Source of the DNA: Bradyrhizobium sp. AZCC 1610
GTDB taxonomy: Bacteria > Pseudomonadota > Alphaproteobacteria > Rhizobiales > Xanthobacteraceae
Length of the DNA: 64,000 nucleotides
Direction of reading: 5' to 3'
Assembly (NCBI RefSeq): GCF_036924515.1
Contig: NZ_JAZHRR010000001.1
Span: forward strand, 3,629,001-3,693,000
The first letter of the stretch is position 1. Each line of letters opens with the position of its first letter. Shown here piece by piece: positions 45,940-54,500 of the stretch. The translations under genes were made by a program, and so were the position numbers. The notes under the pieces are model-generated. The model did not search any database. It worked only from the letters and a program-made list of their open reading frames with translations, and was not told where the DNA came from.

Positions 45940-46428
45940 ATGCTTACGAATCTGCCGACCTGGACCACCGATCGCGTCGAATTGCTGAAGAGTCATTTTG
46001 AAGCCGGCCTCACTTGCCGCGAGATCGCAGCCAGCATCGGCGTCAGCCGCAACGCCGTCATCGGCAAACTCGCTCGCCTGGAATTGACGCGCGGACCCCC
46101 AAGGGCCAAACCGCGCCCGGACAAGACCGCCAGGGAGCGCTCCAGGAAATCCGTCCCCAGACTGCAGTATCAGATCCTGCAGGCCGTCTACGAAAACGCG
46201 CAGCCGCTACAGGAAGAGCCGATCGCAAGCGAATACCGCTGCTCGCTGCTCGAGCTCAGCAACGAACGGTGCCGCTGGCCGATCAGCACGCCCGGCGCAG
46301 AGGATTTCTGCTTTTGCGGCAACACGCCGGTGCAAGGCATGCCCTACTGCTCCGGTCACCACCGCCTCGCCTATCGTCCGGGCTCGCGCCAGCGCGTCGC
46401 GAGGGAATCAGGCAATCGGTTCGCGTGA
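45940..46428 (+). CDS. GcrA-like cell-cycle regulator family protein
   Basis: 162 residues. The N-terminal helix-turn-helix (about 6-50: WTTDRVELLKSHFEAGLTCREIAASIGVSRNAVIGKLARL) and the C-terminal CRWP...FCFCGNTPVQGMPYCSGHHRLAY region are characteristic of GcrA, a sigma-70-associated activator at methylated DNA in Caulobacter. Between them is a basic linker. It may be a paralogue rather than the essential GcrA, because the CRWP region and linker are divergent. Its last codons and TGA lie inside a dispersed repeat. Start ATG at 45940. Confidence 0.85.
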   Translation: MLTNLPTWTTDRVELLKSHFEAGLTCREIAASIGVSRNAVIGKLARLELTRGPPRAKPRPDKTARERSRKSVPRLQYQILQAVYENAQPLQEEPIASEYRCSLLELSNERCRWPISTPGAEDFCFCGNTPVQGMPYCSGHHRLAYRPGSRQRVARESGNRFA

Positions 46429-46487
46429 AGAAACGCGTCGACACAAAGCGAAGCGTCGGTTCTGATTCAATCAGAACCGACGGGCCC
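46417..46487 (+). repeat. Dispersed palindromic repeat, family A copy 2
   Basis: Contains CGGTTCGCGTGAAGAAACGC, as in copy 1, and a hairpin GTCGGTTCTGAT (46455-46466)/ATCAGAACCGAC (46470-46481) with a three-base loop. It spans the gap between the convergent GcrA-like and SDR genes and overlaps the end of the former; it probably terminates both. Confidence 0.85.
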
Positions 46488-47455
46488 TATCCCAGCCGCC
46501 AGCCGACCTCTTCCGTAAAGCTCTTGTAGAACTCCGGCGTATAAGCCTTTTCCGGGGCCTGTCGCACCCGCTCGTCGAGCTTGTGGGCGTCGTCACCGAC
46601 GAGAATTCGCCAACGCTCGGCCCTGACGCCGTCGAGGATGATCTTTGCCGCCGCCGCCGCCGTGGTCGGCGCCTCGTCCCGGAAGGAGCGCGCGCGGTCG
46701 AGCGCGATCTTCTGGATGTCATCGTCCGACATCGGCTCGGTATCGATGCCCATGCCCTTCAGGCGCTGCCGCGTCGCCAGGATTTCATTCGGGCTGAGTT
46801 CTTCGGATTCCGATCCGCTCTGGATCTTGCGCGAATTGGAAACGATCGAGGTGCCGATATGCCCGGGCATCACGACCGAACATTTGATATGCGGTGCATT
46901 GAGCCGCAGATCCGTCATCAGCGCTTCGGTAAACCCCTTCACGGCGAACTTGGCGGCGCTGTAGGCGGTGTGCGACGCGCCCAATCCCACGGACGCCCAG
47001 AAGCCGTTGACGCTCGATGTGTTGACGATGTGGGCCTCGTCCGCCTTCATCATGAGCGGCAGGAAGGTGCGGACGCCGAGATAGACGCCGCCCCAGCAGA
47101 TGTTGAAGGTGCGCTCCCACTGCTCGCGCGTGTTGGTGAACAGACTGCCGCCGCCGCCGATGCCGGCATTGTTGAACAAGAGATGGATCTTGTCGGTCGC
47201 CTGCTGCTCGATCAGCTCATCGCGAAAACGCTGGAGATGGTTCTCGATCGAGACGTCGGCGACATGCGTGGTGACGCGAAGGCCCTGCGGCAGCTTTTCC
47301 GCCTCGCACAGCCGCTTGGTCTCGGCCATCGCCTCCAGGGAAACGTCGCACATCGCGACATTGCAGCCTTCGGTCACCAGCTGGCGCGCGAGTTCGCGGC
47401 CCATGCCCGTGCCGCCCCCGGTGATCACGGCAAACTTTCCGGCAAAATCCTTCAT
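46487..47455 (-). CDS. Short-chain dehydrogenase/reductase
   Basis: 322-residue SDR. The coenzyme loop is FAVITGGGTGMGRELARQL; the NNAG motif reads LLFNNAGIGGG; the catalytic Ser is in IVNTSSVNGF and the YxxxK in AYSAAKFAVKG. The C-terminal 80 residues form a longer substrate domain than the minimal 250-residue SDR. The start at 47455 (MKDFAGK) is used; an in-frame extension to 47500 has no similarity. NAD(P) preference cannot be told confidently. Confidence 0.9.
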   Translation of the reverse strand: MKDFAGKFAVITGGGTGMGRELARQLVTEGCNVAMCDVSLEAMAETKRLCEAEKLPQGLRVTTHVADVSIENHLQRFRDELIEQQATDKIHLLFNNAGIGGGGSLFTNTREQWERTFNICWGGVYLGVRTFLPLMMKADEAHIVNTSSVNGFWASVGLGASHTAYSAAKFAVKGFTEALMTDLRLNAPHIKCSVVMPGHIGTSIVSNSRKIQSGSESEELSPNEILATRQRLKGMGIDTEPMSDDDIQKIALDRARSFRDEAPTTAAAAAKIILDGVRAERWRILVGDDAHKLDERVRQAPEKAYTPEFYKSFTEEVGWRLG

Positions 47456-47607
47456 GGGTACGCTTACCTCGGTTTTGAGTTTTTGAGTTGGGGCCCTCAT
47501 GGCAACGGAGCCCGTGCGAACGGGACAGTAACAGCTCGCGACTGCCGGTAAAGCCGCCCGTGAGACGGCGGTTCGATTGTCTCGCTGACGTTTTCGCGCA
47601 GCGGAAT

Positions 47608-48513
47608 TTACTCTGCCGCCTCGCGCGAGCCGCCCAGTGCAGCCAATCCCTCCAGTGCCTTCCCAATCGCAGCCTGTTGCGCCGGCGAAGCTTCCGGCAT
47701 CGGCGCGCGGGAGAAGGTTGGCGGCAGCCCCTGCCGCGACTGCGCGTAGCGCGTGCACGCTGGCAGATTGTCCGAGACGATGGCGTTCCACAGCGTCAGC
47801 AACTTCTTGTGCAGCTCGAGCGCGCGAACATGATTGCCGGCTTTCACCGCGTTCCAGAGTTCGACGGAAGAGTGCGGCGCGGCGCTCAGGATCGCCGCAA
47901 TCGATCCATGCGCGCCGAGCGCGTAGGACGGATACATCAGCGCATCGACGGCGCTGTAGATCAGCTTGTCCGGCGCCATCATCATCAGATCGGCAAATAG
48001 TTTCAGATCGCCTGCGCTCTGCTTGACGCCGACGACCAGCGGCACCTCGTTCATGATGCGGGTCAGCAGCATCGGCGAGAGATAGGACCACGGCACCACG
48101 TTGTAGATGATGATCGGCATGCCGGTTTCATCGGCCATGCGGCGGAAGTGATCGAGCATCGCCTGCTCGTCCGGCTTGAACAGATAATGCACCGGCGTCA
48201 CCTGCAAAGCGGCGACGTTCATGTCGCGCACCAGCCTGCCGCGCCGGATCGCATCGCGGGTGGAATCGACGATGATGCCGGCAATCACGGGCGCGCGTCC
48301 TTTCGCGGCTTCCACCGTCGCCGCCACCAGGTCGCGATACTCTTCGTGGTCGAGGGTATGCCCCTCGCCGGTCGAACCGCCCGCCGCCATGCCATGGCTG
48401 CCGGCGCCGATCAGCCAGTCGACCTGGGGAGCAACCTGTTGAAAATCGATCTCGCCGTCTTTCCGGAACGGCGTGGTCATCGGCGGTATCACGCCGGTCG
48501 GACGTGTCTTCAT
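47608..48513 (-). CDS. Dihydrodipicolinate synthase/N-acetylneuraminate lyase family aldolase
   Basis: 301-residue class I aldolase of the DapA/NanA superfamily. The entry motif GGSTGEGHTLDHEE, the Tyr in PIIIYNVVPWSY and the Schiff-base Lys in LVVGVKQSAGD are present. The housekeeping DapA is presumably elsewhere; a sugar-acid or hydroxyproline-pathway aldolase is plausible. Start ATG at 48513 (MKTRPTG); an ATG at 48534 adds seven residues. It lies 152 bases upstream of the SDR gene on the same strand. Confidence 0.87.
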   Translation of the reverse strand: MKTRPTGVIPPMTTPFRKDGEIDFQQVAPQVDWLIGAGSHGMAAGGSTGEGHTLDHEEYRDLVAATVEAAKGRAPVIAGIIVDSTRDAIRRGRLVRDMNVAALQVTPVHYLFKPDEQAMLDHFRRMADETGMPIIIYNVVPWSYLSPMLLTRIMNEVPLVVGVKQSAGDLKLFADLMMMAPDKLIYSAVDALMYPSYALGAHGSIAAILSAAPHSSVELWNAVKAGNHVRALELHKKLLTLWNAIVSDNLPACTRYAQSRQGLPPTFSRAPMPEASPAQQAAIGKALEGLAALGGSREAAE

Positions 48514-48736
48514 GGCGAACCCTCGCGTTTCCATCCGCTATCCGCGGGTTGCATCCCGCGTTCCCGGCAGCTTTTTCGGCCGGTTGGAGGCGAGCCTATT
48601 GAAGGGCGGCGCTGTTATCCAGCTCGTGCGGCCAATCGCACTGCAGGGGAGTATTGCATCTTCCGCACATGTTGAACCTTCGGCCTCCGCCAGCGACCTA
48701 CTGACTGGAGGCAGTATCTACGCAGAGGAGATCGCC

Positions 48737-48865
48737 ATGATCCATTGGCGCGATACCATGATCGATCGGCCGGAATCGGATGGTGCGGCTTATGTCACGG
48801 GCTGGACCGTCAGCGGATTAGTTGTGCTTGGCACCATTGTTGCCGTTTGGGTTCTCGGCATTTAG
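48737..48865 (+). CDS. Very small single-pass membrane protein
   Basis: 42 residues: a polar half (MIHWRDTMIDRPESDGAA), then one transmembrane helix (about residues 23-41, WTVSGLVVLGTIVAVWVLGI). A good AGAGGAG ribosome site sits six bases before the ATG, which makes a real product likely. Function unknown; it could be an accessory subunit of a membrane complex. Confidence 0.5.
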   Translation: MIHWRDTMIDRPESDGAAYVTGWTVSGLVVLGTIVAVWVLGI

Positions 48866-48955
48866 GGCGGGGGTGGGGAACTGGCCAGCGGCCGCTTCAA
48901 TAAGGCCGTTCGCGCGCCTTGCGCTGGGCGCTGATCGCAGCTAATGGAACGGCAT

Positions 48956-49033
48956 CGGAGCGTGGCGCAGCCCGGTTAGCGCACTAGTCTGGGAGACTAG
49001 GGGTCGGAGGTTCAAATCCTCTCGCTCCGACCA
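48956..49033 (+). tRNA. tRNA-Pro (GGG)
   Basis: Complete cloverleaf. Acceptor stem CGGAGCG (48956-48962) pairs with CGCTCCG (49023-49029), discriminator A49030, encoded CCA at 49031-49033. The anticodon stem CTAGT/ACTAG encloses the seven-base loop CTGGGAG, giving anticodon GGG for CCC codons. The T arm contains GGTTCAAATCC. No integrase gene flanks it. Confidence 0.97.
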
Positions 49034-49050
49034 ATTTTACAGCCGCCCGC

Positions 49051-49605
49051 TCAGCCGTCCTTCATCGCATTGTCCAGCAACTGGCGGCAGGCGACGAGAT
49101 CCTGCAGTACCCGCTCCAGACGCCCGCGGTCGGCTTCCGAAGGTCCCGGCTTGCCCTTGGCGAACGGCAGCAAAATGCCGTCGTCGTCGGTATCGACAAA
49201 GCGGTAGTCGATTTCCTTCTCTTCGGTCTCGTAATCCTCGTCGTCGGCATTGACGGTCGGCGTCTCGCCCTCCTCGGGCTCCTGCAGGCTGAGACCGATC
49301 GCCTCCTCGACGGCGCCGAAGGTAACGGCCGAGGTCTGGTCGGCAAGGCCCTGCACCGATTTGATGCCGTGCTCTTTCAGTATCCGCTGCACACCGCGGA
49401 TGGTGTAGCCCTCGCCATAGAGCAGGCGACGGATGCCCTTGAGCAGGTCGACGTCGTCGGGGCGGTAGTAACGCCGCCCGCCGCTTCGCTTCATCGGCTT
49501 GATCTGGGCGAACCGCGTCTCCCAGAACCGCAGCACGTGCTGGGGAATGTCGAGTTCTTCAGCGACTTCGCTGATAGTGCGGAACGCATCCGGCGCCTTG
49601 TCCAA
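49051..49605 (-). CDS. MerR family transcriptional regulator
   Basis: 184 residues. The N-terminal MerR helix-turn-helix and wing (about 8-75) is clear: [25 protein letters not shown], then [25 protein letters not shown]. The C-terminal half is acidic ([15 protein letters not shown]) without a Cys pattern for metal, so the signal is unknown. In alphaproteobacteria this gene regularly follows ihfA, as here; both are on the minus strand with a 78-base gap. Confidence 0.92.
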   Translation of the reverse strand: MDKAPDAFRTISEVAEELDIPQHVLRFWETRFAQIKPMKRSGGRRYYRPDDVDLLKGIRRLLYGEGYTIRGVQRILKEHGIKSVQGLADQTSAVTFGAVEEAIGLSLQEPEEGETPTVNADDEDYETEEKEIDYRFVDTDDDGILLPFAKGKPGPSEADRGRLERVLQDLVACRQLLDNAMKDG

Positions 49606-49683
49606 ATGCCAGCTCCTCTCAACTCATCTTGTTGGTGAAGACGCAGTACTCGCCTTGTTACGCGGCCGTGTTACTCGTTCTCG

Positions 49684-50013
49684 CTAGTCGGTCTTGCTTT
49701 CGCCGTTGCCGGGCGCGTGACCGTTGATCCGCTGCTTCAGAATAGCAGAAGGCTTGAACACCATCACACGACGCGGCGAGATCGGCACTTCAGTACCGGT
49801 CTTCGGGTTACGTCCGATACGCTGACCCTTCTTGCGCACCATGAACGAGCCGAATGACGACAGCTTCACCGTCTCACCCTTCTCCAGGCAATCGGTGATC
49901 TCTTTCAAAACGAGTTCAACAAACGCGGATGATTCAGTTCGCGACAGGCCCACCTTCTGGTAGACCGCCTCGCACAAATCGACACGTGTGACTGTTTTTC
50001 CGGTCCCGGTCAT
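49684..50013 (-). CDS. ihfA: Integration host factor subunit alpha
   Basis: 109-residue DNA-bending protein, forms IHF with IhfB. The family features [47 protein letters not shown] (the arm with the proline) and [14 protein letters not shown] are present. Start ATG at 50013 (MTGTGKTV); the frame is open to 50073. IHF also assists sigma-54 promoters such as the one at glnB. Confidence 0.96.
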   Translation of the reverse strand: MTGTGKTVTRVDLCEAVYQKVGLSRTESSAFVELVLKEITDCLEKGETVKLSSFGSFMVRKKGQRIGRNPKTGTEVPISPRRVMVFKPSAILKQRINGHAPGNGESKTD

Positions 50014-50144
50014 CGCCTGCCCCGCACTCTCGGCGAACAATTTATTCCCTGAAATTAGGAGGTTAGCACGCAATGGTCAACAGCGACCATCATGCAGACG
50101 CATGGAACAACACTACAATTTTAATCGGTACTTTTAGGCCGCGC

Positions 50145-51122
50145 TTACCAGCGCACGAGGGCGGAACCCCAGGTAAAGCCGCCGCCCATGGCCTCGAACA
50201 GCAACAGATCGCCCTTTTTGACACGTCCGTCCTTGACGGCGACCGCCAGCGCCAGCGGAATCGACGCGGCCGACGTATTGCCATGCAGGTCGACGGTCAA
50301 CACCACCTTCTGCGGTGCAATATGAAGCTTGTTCGCCGAAGCATCGATGATTCGCTTGTTGGCCTGGTGCGGAATGAACCAGTCGATATCGTCGGCCGTC
50401 AGGCCGGTGGCGTTGAAGGCATCGACGATCACGTCGGTGATCATGCCGACCGCGTGCTTGAACACCTCGCGGCCTTCCATTCGCAAAAGGCCGACGGTCT
50501 GGGTTGAGGACGGACCGCCATCGACATAGAGCTTCGACTTGTGGCGACCGTCGGAACGCAAATGCGTCGTCAGCACGCCGCGGTCGCTCGATTTGCCCGG
50601 CTCCGTCTGCGCCTCCAGCACGACCGCGCCGGCGCCATCGCCGAACAGCACGCAGGTGCCGCGGTCGTTCCAGTCCAGAATCCGCGAAAAGGTCTCGGCG
50701 CCGATCACCAGCGCGCGCTTGTAGGTGCCCGTGCGCAGGAAATTGTCGGCGGTCGCGAGCGCAAAGACGAAGCCGGAGCAGACCGCTTGCAGGTCGAAGG
50801 CAGCACCGTGGTTGATGCCGAGGCCTTGCTGCACCGCGACCGCGGTGGCCGGAAAGGTGTTGTCCGGCGTAGAGGTCGCCAGAACGATCAGGTCGATCGC
50901 CTGGGCGTCGAGCCTCGCATGATGTAGCGCCGCGCGCGCAGCCTTGATCGCCAGATGCGAGGTGAACTCGCCCTCGGCGGCGACGTGGCGCTCGCGGATG
51001 CCAGTGCGCTGCACGATCCACTCGTCGGACGTATCAATGCGGGTCGCCAGTTCGGCATTGGTCAGGATCCGCTCCGGCAAATATGAGCCGCAGCCGAGCA
51101 CGACCGAACGTATAGCAGTCAC
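50145..51122 (-). CDS. fabH: Beta-ketoacyl-ACP synthase III
   Basis: 325-residue initiating enzyme of fatty-acid synthesis, condensing acetyl-CoA with malonyl-ACP. Catalytic triad visible: Cys in [14 protein letters not shown], His in [12 protein letters not shown], Asn in [10 protein letters not shown]. Start ATG overlaps the plsX stop by four bases (ATGA), indicating coupling. Followed by ihfA downstream after 131 bases. Confidence 0.97.
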   Translation of the reverse strand: MTAIRSVVLGCGSYLPERILTNAELATRIDTSDEWIVQRTGIRERHVAAEGEFTSHLAIKAARAALHHARLDAQAIDLIVLATSTPDNTFPATAVAVQQGLGINHGAAFDLQAVCSGFVFALATADNFLRTGTYKRALVIGAETFSRILDWNDRGTCVLFGDGAGAVVLEAQTEPGKSSDRGVLTTHLRSDGRHKSKLYVDGGPSSTQTVGLLRMEGREVFKHAVGMITDVIVDAFNATGLTADDIDWFIPHQANKRIIDASANKLHIAPQKVVLTVDLHGNTSAASIPLALAVAVKDGRVKKGDLLLFEAMGGGFTWGSALVRW

Positions 51123-52180
51123 GAGACATCCTCCGGCGCGGTTTGCGCTTGAGCCAGCGCACTGCCGTCGCGATTAAGCATATGATTGATCTTGGTGAGG
51201 AGATCGCAGCGGACCATCTCATAGCCAACATCGACTGCATAGGCAAAGCCCTCGGCGCTGATTCCACCATGGCTTTTAACAACCACACCTTTCAATCCGA
51301 GCAAAACACCACCATTGGATTTGTTCGGGTCGAGCTTGTCACGCAGCGCCTTGAAGGCGCTGCGGGCAAACAGATAGCCGATCTTGGATTGCCAGCTGCT
51401 CGCCATCGCATTGCGTAGAAAATCCGCCATCTGACGCGCGGTCCCTTCGGCGGCCTTCAACGCGATGTTGCCGCTGAAACCTTCCGACACGATCACGTCA
51501 GCCGCGCCCGCGCCGATCCCGTCGCCCTCGACGAAGCCGATATATTCGAGCTCCGGCAGGTTCATCGCGCGCAGCTGTTCCGCCGCCTTGCGAATTTCCT
51601 CGCCGCCCTTGACCTCCTCGACCCCGATATTGAGCAGGCCGACGGTCGGACGCTTCAAGCCGAACAGCACATTGGCCATCGCGCTGCCCATGACCGCGAG
51701 CGACACCAGATGATGCGCGTCGCCGCCGATGCTGGCGCCGAGATCGAGTACGACGGAATCGCCGCGCGCCGTCGGCCATACGCCGGCAATGGCCGGCCGG
51801 TCGATGCCGGGCATGGTGTGCAGATGGAAGCGCGCCATCGCCATCAGCGCGCCGGTATTGCCGGCGGAAACCGCCACATGGGCCTCGCCCTTCTTCACCG
51901 CGTCGATCGCAAGCCACATCGACGAGTTCTTGCGGCCGCGGCGCAGCGCCTGGCTCGGCTTGTCGTGCATGCTGACGGTGACGTCGGTATGGACGACGCG
52001 CGACGCCTTTTTCAGCGCCGGATATCTGGCAAGCTGCTCGTCGATCAGCTTGCTGTCGCCATAGAGCAGGAATTCGCTGTCGGGATGCCGTTTCAAAGAG
52101 ATGGCGGCGCCGGGAATGACGACCGATGCGCCGACATCGCCACCCATGGCGTCAAGCGCGATTCGAACCTTTTGCGGCAT
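51119..52180 (-). CDS. plsX: Phosphate acyltransferase PlsX
   Basis: 353-residue enzyme transferring acyl chains from ACP to phosphate, giving acyl-phosphate for phospholipid synthesis. Clear from [20 protein letters not shown] at the start, [34 protein letters not shown] and [28 protein letters not shown]. Start ATG at 52180 (MPQKVRI). It continues into fabH by overlap. A 302-base AT-rich gap precedes it. Confidence 0.97.
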   Translation of the reverse strand: MPQKVRIALDAMGGDVGASVVIPGAAISLKRHPDSEFLLYGDSKLIDEQLARYPALKKASRVVHTDVTVSMHDKPSQALRRGRKNSSMWLAIDAVKKGEAHVAVSAGNTGALMAMARFHLHTMPGIDRPAIAGVWPTARGDSVVLDLGASIGGDAHHLVSLAVMGSAMANVLFGLKRPTVGLLNIGVEEVKGGEEIRKAAEQLRAMNLPELEYIGFVEGDGIGAGAADVIVSEGFSGNIALKAAEGTARQMADFLRNAMASSWQSKIGYLFARSAFKALRDKLDPNKSNGGVLLGLKGVVVKSHGGISAEGFAYAVDVGYEMVRCDLLTKINHMLNRDGSALAQAQTAPEDVS

Positions 52181-52482
52181 GAACGTCCCGGAAACCTGAT
52201 CTCTTGCGGCCTTCGTAGAACCTGGCCGCGCACTGGAATGGCACCGCCAAAGCGATGCTCGGCAAAACGCAATACCACGCCCCCGCCGGGCCGCGACAAT
52301 AGCGTGTCCCTGTCCCGACACAACCTCTTGACCACGCTCTTTTGGCGAAAGGCAAGCCCTGTGGCCCGAAATCAAGAATACAAAATATCTAGATATATTT
52401 CAATATCTTACGGAGGATTCCTGGCGAGATATCACAACCACCTCCAACCGATGGCAGCTTCGCCGACCACTTTAGCTGCCGG
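52181..52482. other. plsX upstream region with ATATC/GATAT repeats
   Basis: 302 bases without a gene between plsX and the DUF177 gene. The AT-rich part near 52380-52435 holds the palindrome ATATCTAGATAT (52385-52396) and further GATAT and ATATC units (52401-52436). It could contain the plsX promoter and an operator; no known box is recognised. The rpmF gene, often found here in enteric bacteria, is absent. Confidence 0.45.
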
Positions 52483-53085
52483 CTACTTGCCCTTGGGCTT
52501 CCTGGTGCCCGATTTTTTCGGTTTTGCCTTCAACGCCTTGAGCGCCGCGAACGGGTGATCCTCGGGATCGGCGGCTTCAACCACCGGCTCGAATACGGCG
52601 CCGGGTTTGCGCGGATATGGATCGACCGCGAGATACAATGCGTCGGTGGCGACCCGGCCGAGATCGATCATTCCGTGCTCGATCGGCTCGGGCGGATCGG
52701 GTGTCTCCTCGTCGCTTTCCGCGGCCTCATCGACCAGCGCAGCCATCTCTGGGATCTGCTCGGGCGGCGCGAAGGTCAGATCGATCGGCTCGTCGATATC
52801 GGTCTCCATCTCCTCCAGCGTCACCACGCAGGTCTGTCCAATCCGCGCCCGCACGTGGCCGGCTACGTGGAAGCGGCCGCCTCTCTCTGGCGTCACGTCG
52901 AACGAGGCCTGCACCGAAAGCACCTCACGCAAGCCTCCGACATCGGCCACCGCGCTGCGAATGGCCTGGTCGGCCTCGATGTCGCGATGCAGGCCCGTCT
53001 CCGGTAGCTGCGCCACCGCGACGGGGACGCGCCACGGGTCGGGCTTCTCTGTCGTGCCAGTCTTGGTCGTACCAGTCTTGCTCAT
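52483..53085 (-). CDS. DUF177 (YceD-like) protein
   Basis: 200-residue acidic protein with a DUF177 domain (about 10-175): DPWRVPVAVAQLPETGLHRDIEAD, GRFHVAGHVRARIGQTCVVTLEEMETDIDEP, and a late LDPYPRKPGAVFEP-like segment. Related proteins affect 23S rRNA or L32 maturation in other organisms; role here inferred. The Cys in QTCVVTLEEM is conserved. The tail is Lys-rich (KAKPKKSGTRKPKGK). It overlaps the CBP3 stop codon by four bases. Confidence 0.88.
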   Translation of the reverse strand: MSKTGTTKTGTTEKPDPWRVPVAVAQLPETGLHRDIEADQAIRSAVADVGGLREVLSVQASFDVTPERGGRFHVAGHVRARIGQTCVVTLEEMETDIDEPIDLTFAPPEQIPEMAALVDEAAESDEETPDPPEPIEHGMIDLGRVATDALYLAVDPYPRKPGAVFEPVVEAADPEDHPFAALKALKAKPKKSGTRKPKGK

Positions 53086-53630
53086 TGCTGCGTGCCATTC
53101 TCCGGCAAGGGAAATCTGGCCGAGCCGCTCGCTAGCGCCGCCTCGTCGAGGCGGTCGAGAGCGGCCATCGCCGCCTCTGCATAGGCCGCAAGCAGGCGGG
53201 CCTTCTCGATGTTCTCGCCGTTCAGGATATTCTTGCAGATCGCCTGCGCCAGTGCCTCACGGCCCTCCGTCAGCGCAAAGTCATAGGCCGCCGTCCGGCC
53301 ATAGAAGGCTTCGCCGAAGGCCTGCATGCGCTTCGGCACTGTGAGATCGCCGACCCCCATTTCGCGCAGATTATCGTCCATATCGTTGCAAAAATGGTCG
53401 AACAGCCCCTGCGACAGGGCCGTGCCGCCCTCCACCGACTTCAGGCGGCGCAAGAACAGCCACAAATGCAGCAGAAGCAGGTCAAAACGGCCGTTAACCG
53501 TGTCCGGAACCCCAAAGTCCCGATAAAACAACGGTTCTCGCACCTGCGTCACGATCATGCCATAGATGGCCTCGATGGTGCCGCGCAGCGGCGTCCGGGG
53601 TTTCCTGAAGTGATTGAATGGCCAAAGCAT
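53082..53630 (-). CDS. Ubiquinol-cytochrome c chaperone (CBP3) family protein
   Basis: 182-residue CBP3-like chaperone, thought to assist cytochrome bc1 assembly. Marks: IYGMIVTQVREPLFYRDFGVPDTVNGRFDLLLLHLWLF and DNLREMGVGDLTVPKRMQAFGEAFYGR. The start at 53630 (MLWPFNHF) is chosen; a longer frame to 53831 runs into the bamE region and is not used. Translationally coupled to DUF177 (ATGA), and divergent from bamE. Confidence 0.9.
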   Translation of the reverse strand: MLWPFNHFRKPRTPLRGTIEAIYGMIVTQVREPLFYRDFGVPDTVNGRFDLLLLHLWLFLRRLKSVEGGTALSQGLFDHFCNDMDDNLREMGVGDLTVPKRMQAFGEAFYGRTAAYDFALTEGREALAQAICKNILNGENIEKARLLAAYAEAAMAALDRLDEAALASGSARFPLPENGTQQ

Positions 53631-53737
53631 TGTGGGTTCCGCAAGCGAGCCCTCCCGGGCCAGCCGTGTTGCAATCCAGTGTGCTGCCCGGTACGTCAAC
53701 GCACCGCGCGATGCAAGAGGACGGGCTAATTCCTGAG

Positions 53738-54223
53738 ATGACCGAGTTGAGCCACCTGAGCACCTGTGTGCCCTCGCCTCGCCGCCTGGCCATGCGCTGG
53801 CGCGGCTTCCGCGCGGCGGCGGCCGTGGCAATGGTCTGTGCGACGCTCGCGGGGTGCACCGGCGAGCAGTTCCAGAAGGGCTACATCCTGCCGCCCAACG
53901 CGCTCGAGCAGATTCCGATCGGCGCCAGCCAGGATCAGGTGCTGATCGTGATGGGAACGCCCTCCACGGTTGCGACCCTGAACGGTGAGGTGTTCTATTA
54001 CATTTCGCAGCGCTCCGAGCGCAAAGTCGCGTTCATGAATCAGCAGGTCGTCGACCAGCGCGTGATCGCGATCTATTTCGACAGGAATCGCCAGGTGCAG
54101 CGGCTCGCCAATTACGGATTGCAGGACGGCAAGATCTTCGACTTCATCAGCCGCACCACGCCGACGTCCGGCCAGGAGCTCAGCTACCTGACGCCGCTGT
54201 TCAAGCTGCTCAGCTTTAACTAG
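53738..54223 (+). CDS. bamE: Outer-membrane assembly lipoprotein BamE
   Basis: 161-residue lipoprotein of the BAM complex that inserts outer-membrane proteins. The lipobox is TLAGC after the hydrophobic AAAAVAMVCA stretch; the SmpA/OmlA domain follows (GYILPPNALEQIPIGASQDQVLIVMGTPSTV, FYYISQRSERKVAFMNQQVVDQRVIAIYF). An ATG at 53792 begins right before the signal and is the more likely start for a lipoprotein; 53738 is the longest plausible start. Divergent from the CBP3 operon. Confidence 0.93.
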   Translation: MTELSHLSTCVPSPRRLAMRWRGFRAAAAVAMVCATLAGCTGEQFQKGYILPPNALEQIPIGASQDQVLIVMGTPSTVATLNGEVFYYISQRSERKVAFMNQQVVDQRVIAIYFDRNRQVQRLANYGLQDGKIFDFISRTTPTSGQELSYLTPLFKLLSFN

Positions 54224-54228
54224 CGCCT

Positions 54229-54284
54229 GCCCGGTTCTGATTGAATCAGAACCGGGCTTTGGATTTTGTCCTGACGCGTTTTCT
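54229..54284 (-). repeat. Dispersed palindromic repeat, family A copy 3 (reverse orientation)
   Basis: Arms GCCCGGTTCTGATT (54229-54242) and AATCAGAACCGGGC (54244-54257) form a perfect 14-pair palindrome five bases after the bamE stop. The flank TGACGCGTTTTCT (54272-54284) is the reverse complement of the copy-1 element AGAAAACGCGTCA. Confidence 0.85.
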
Positions 54285-54500
54285 ACCGCAGATAGGTCTA
54301 CGCAATCTGCGCAAGCTTGATTGCTGTGCGAATCGGCGTCCACCCACGGATCAACTCCGAGGGCATGCTTCGCTCGAAAGCGCTACGGCTTCTTAGCCCT
54401 GTTCCGCGAGACGGAAATCCTGCGCCAAGCCGCCCGCTTGCCCTGCGTGCGCGCGCTGCATACGGTCCCTGCAAGCAACCACCAAACAGGGAGTGAACTT

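Noticed and set aside
48956..49033. Integration site of a genomic island at tRNA-Pro
   Set aside because: No integrase, tRNA-end duplication or compositional shift is visible; the genes downstream are core.
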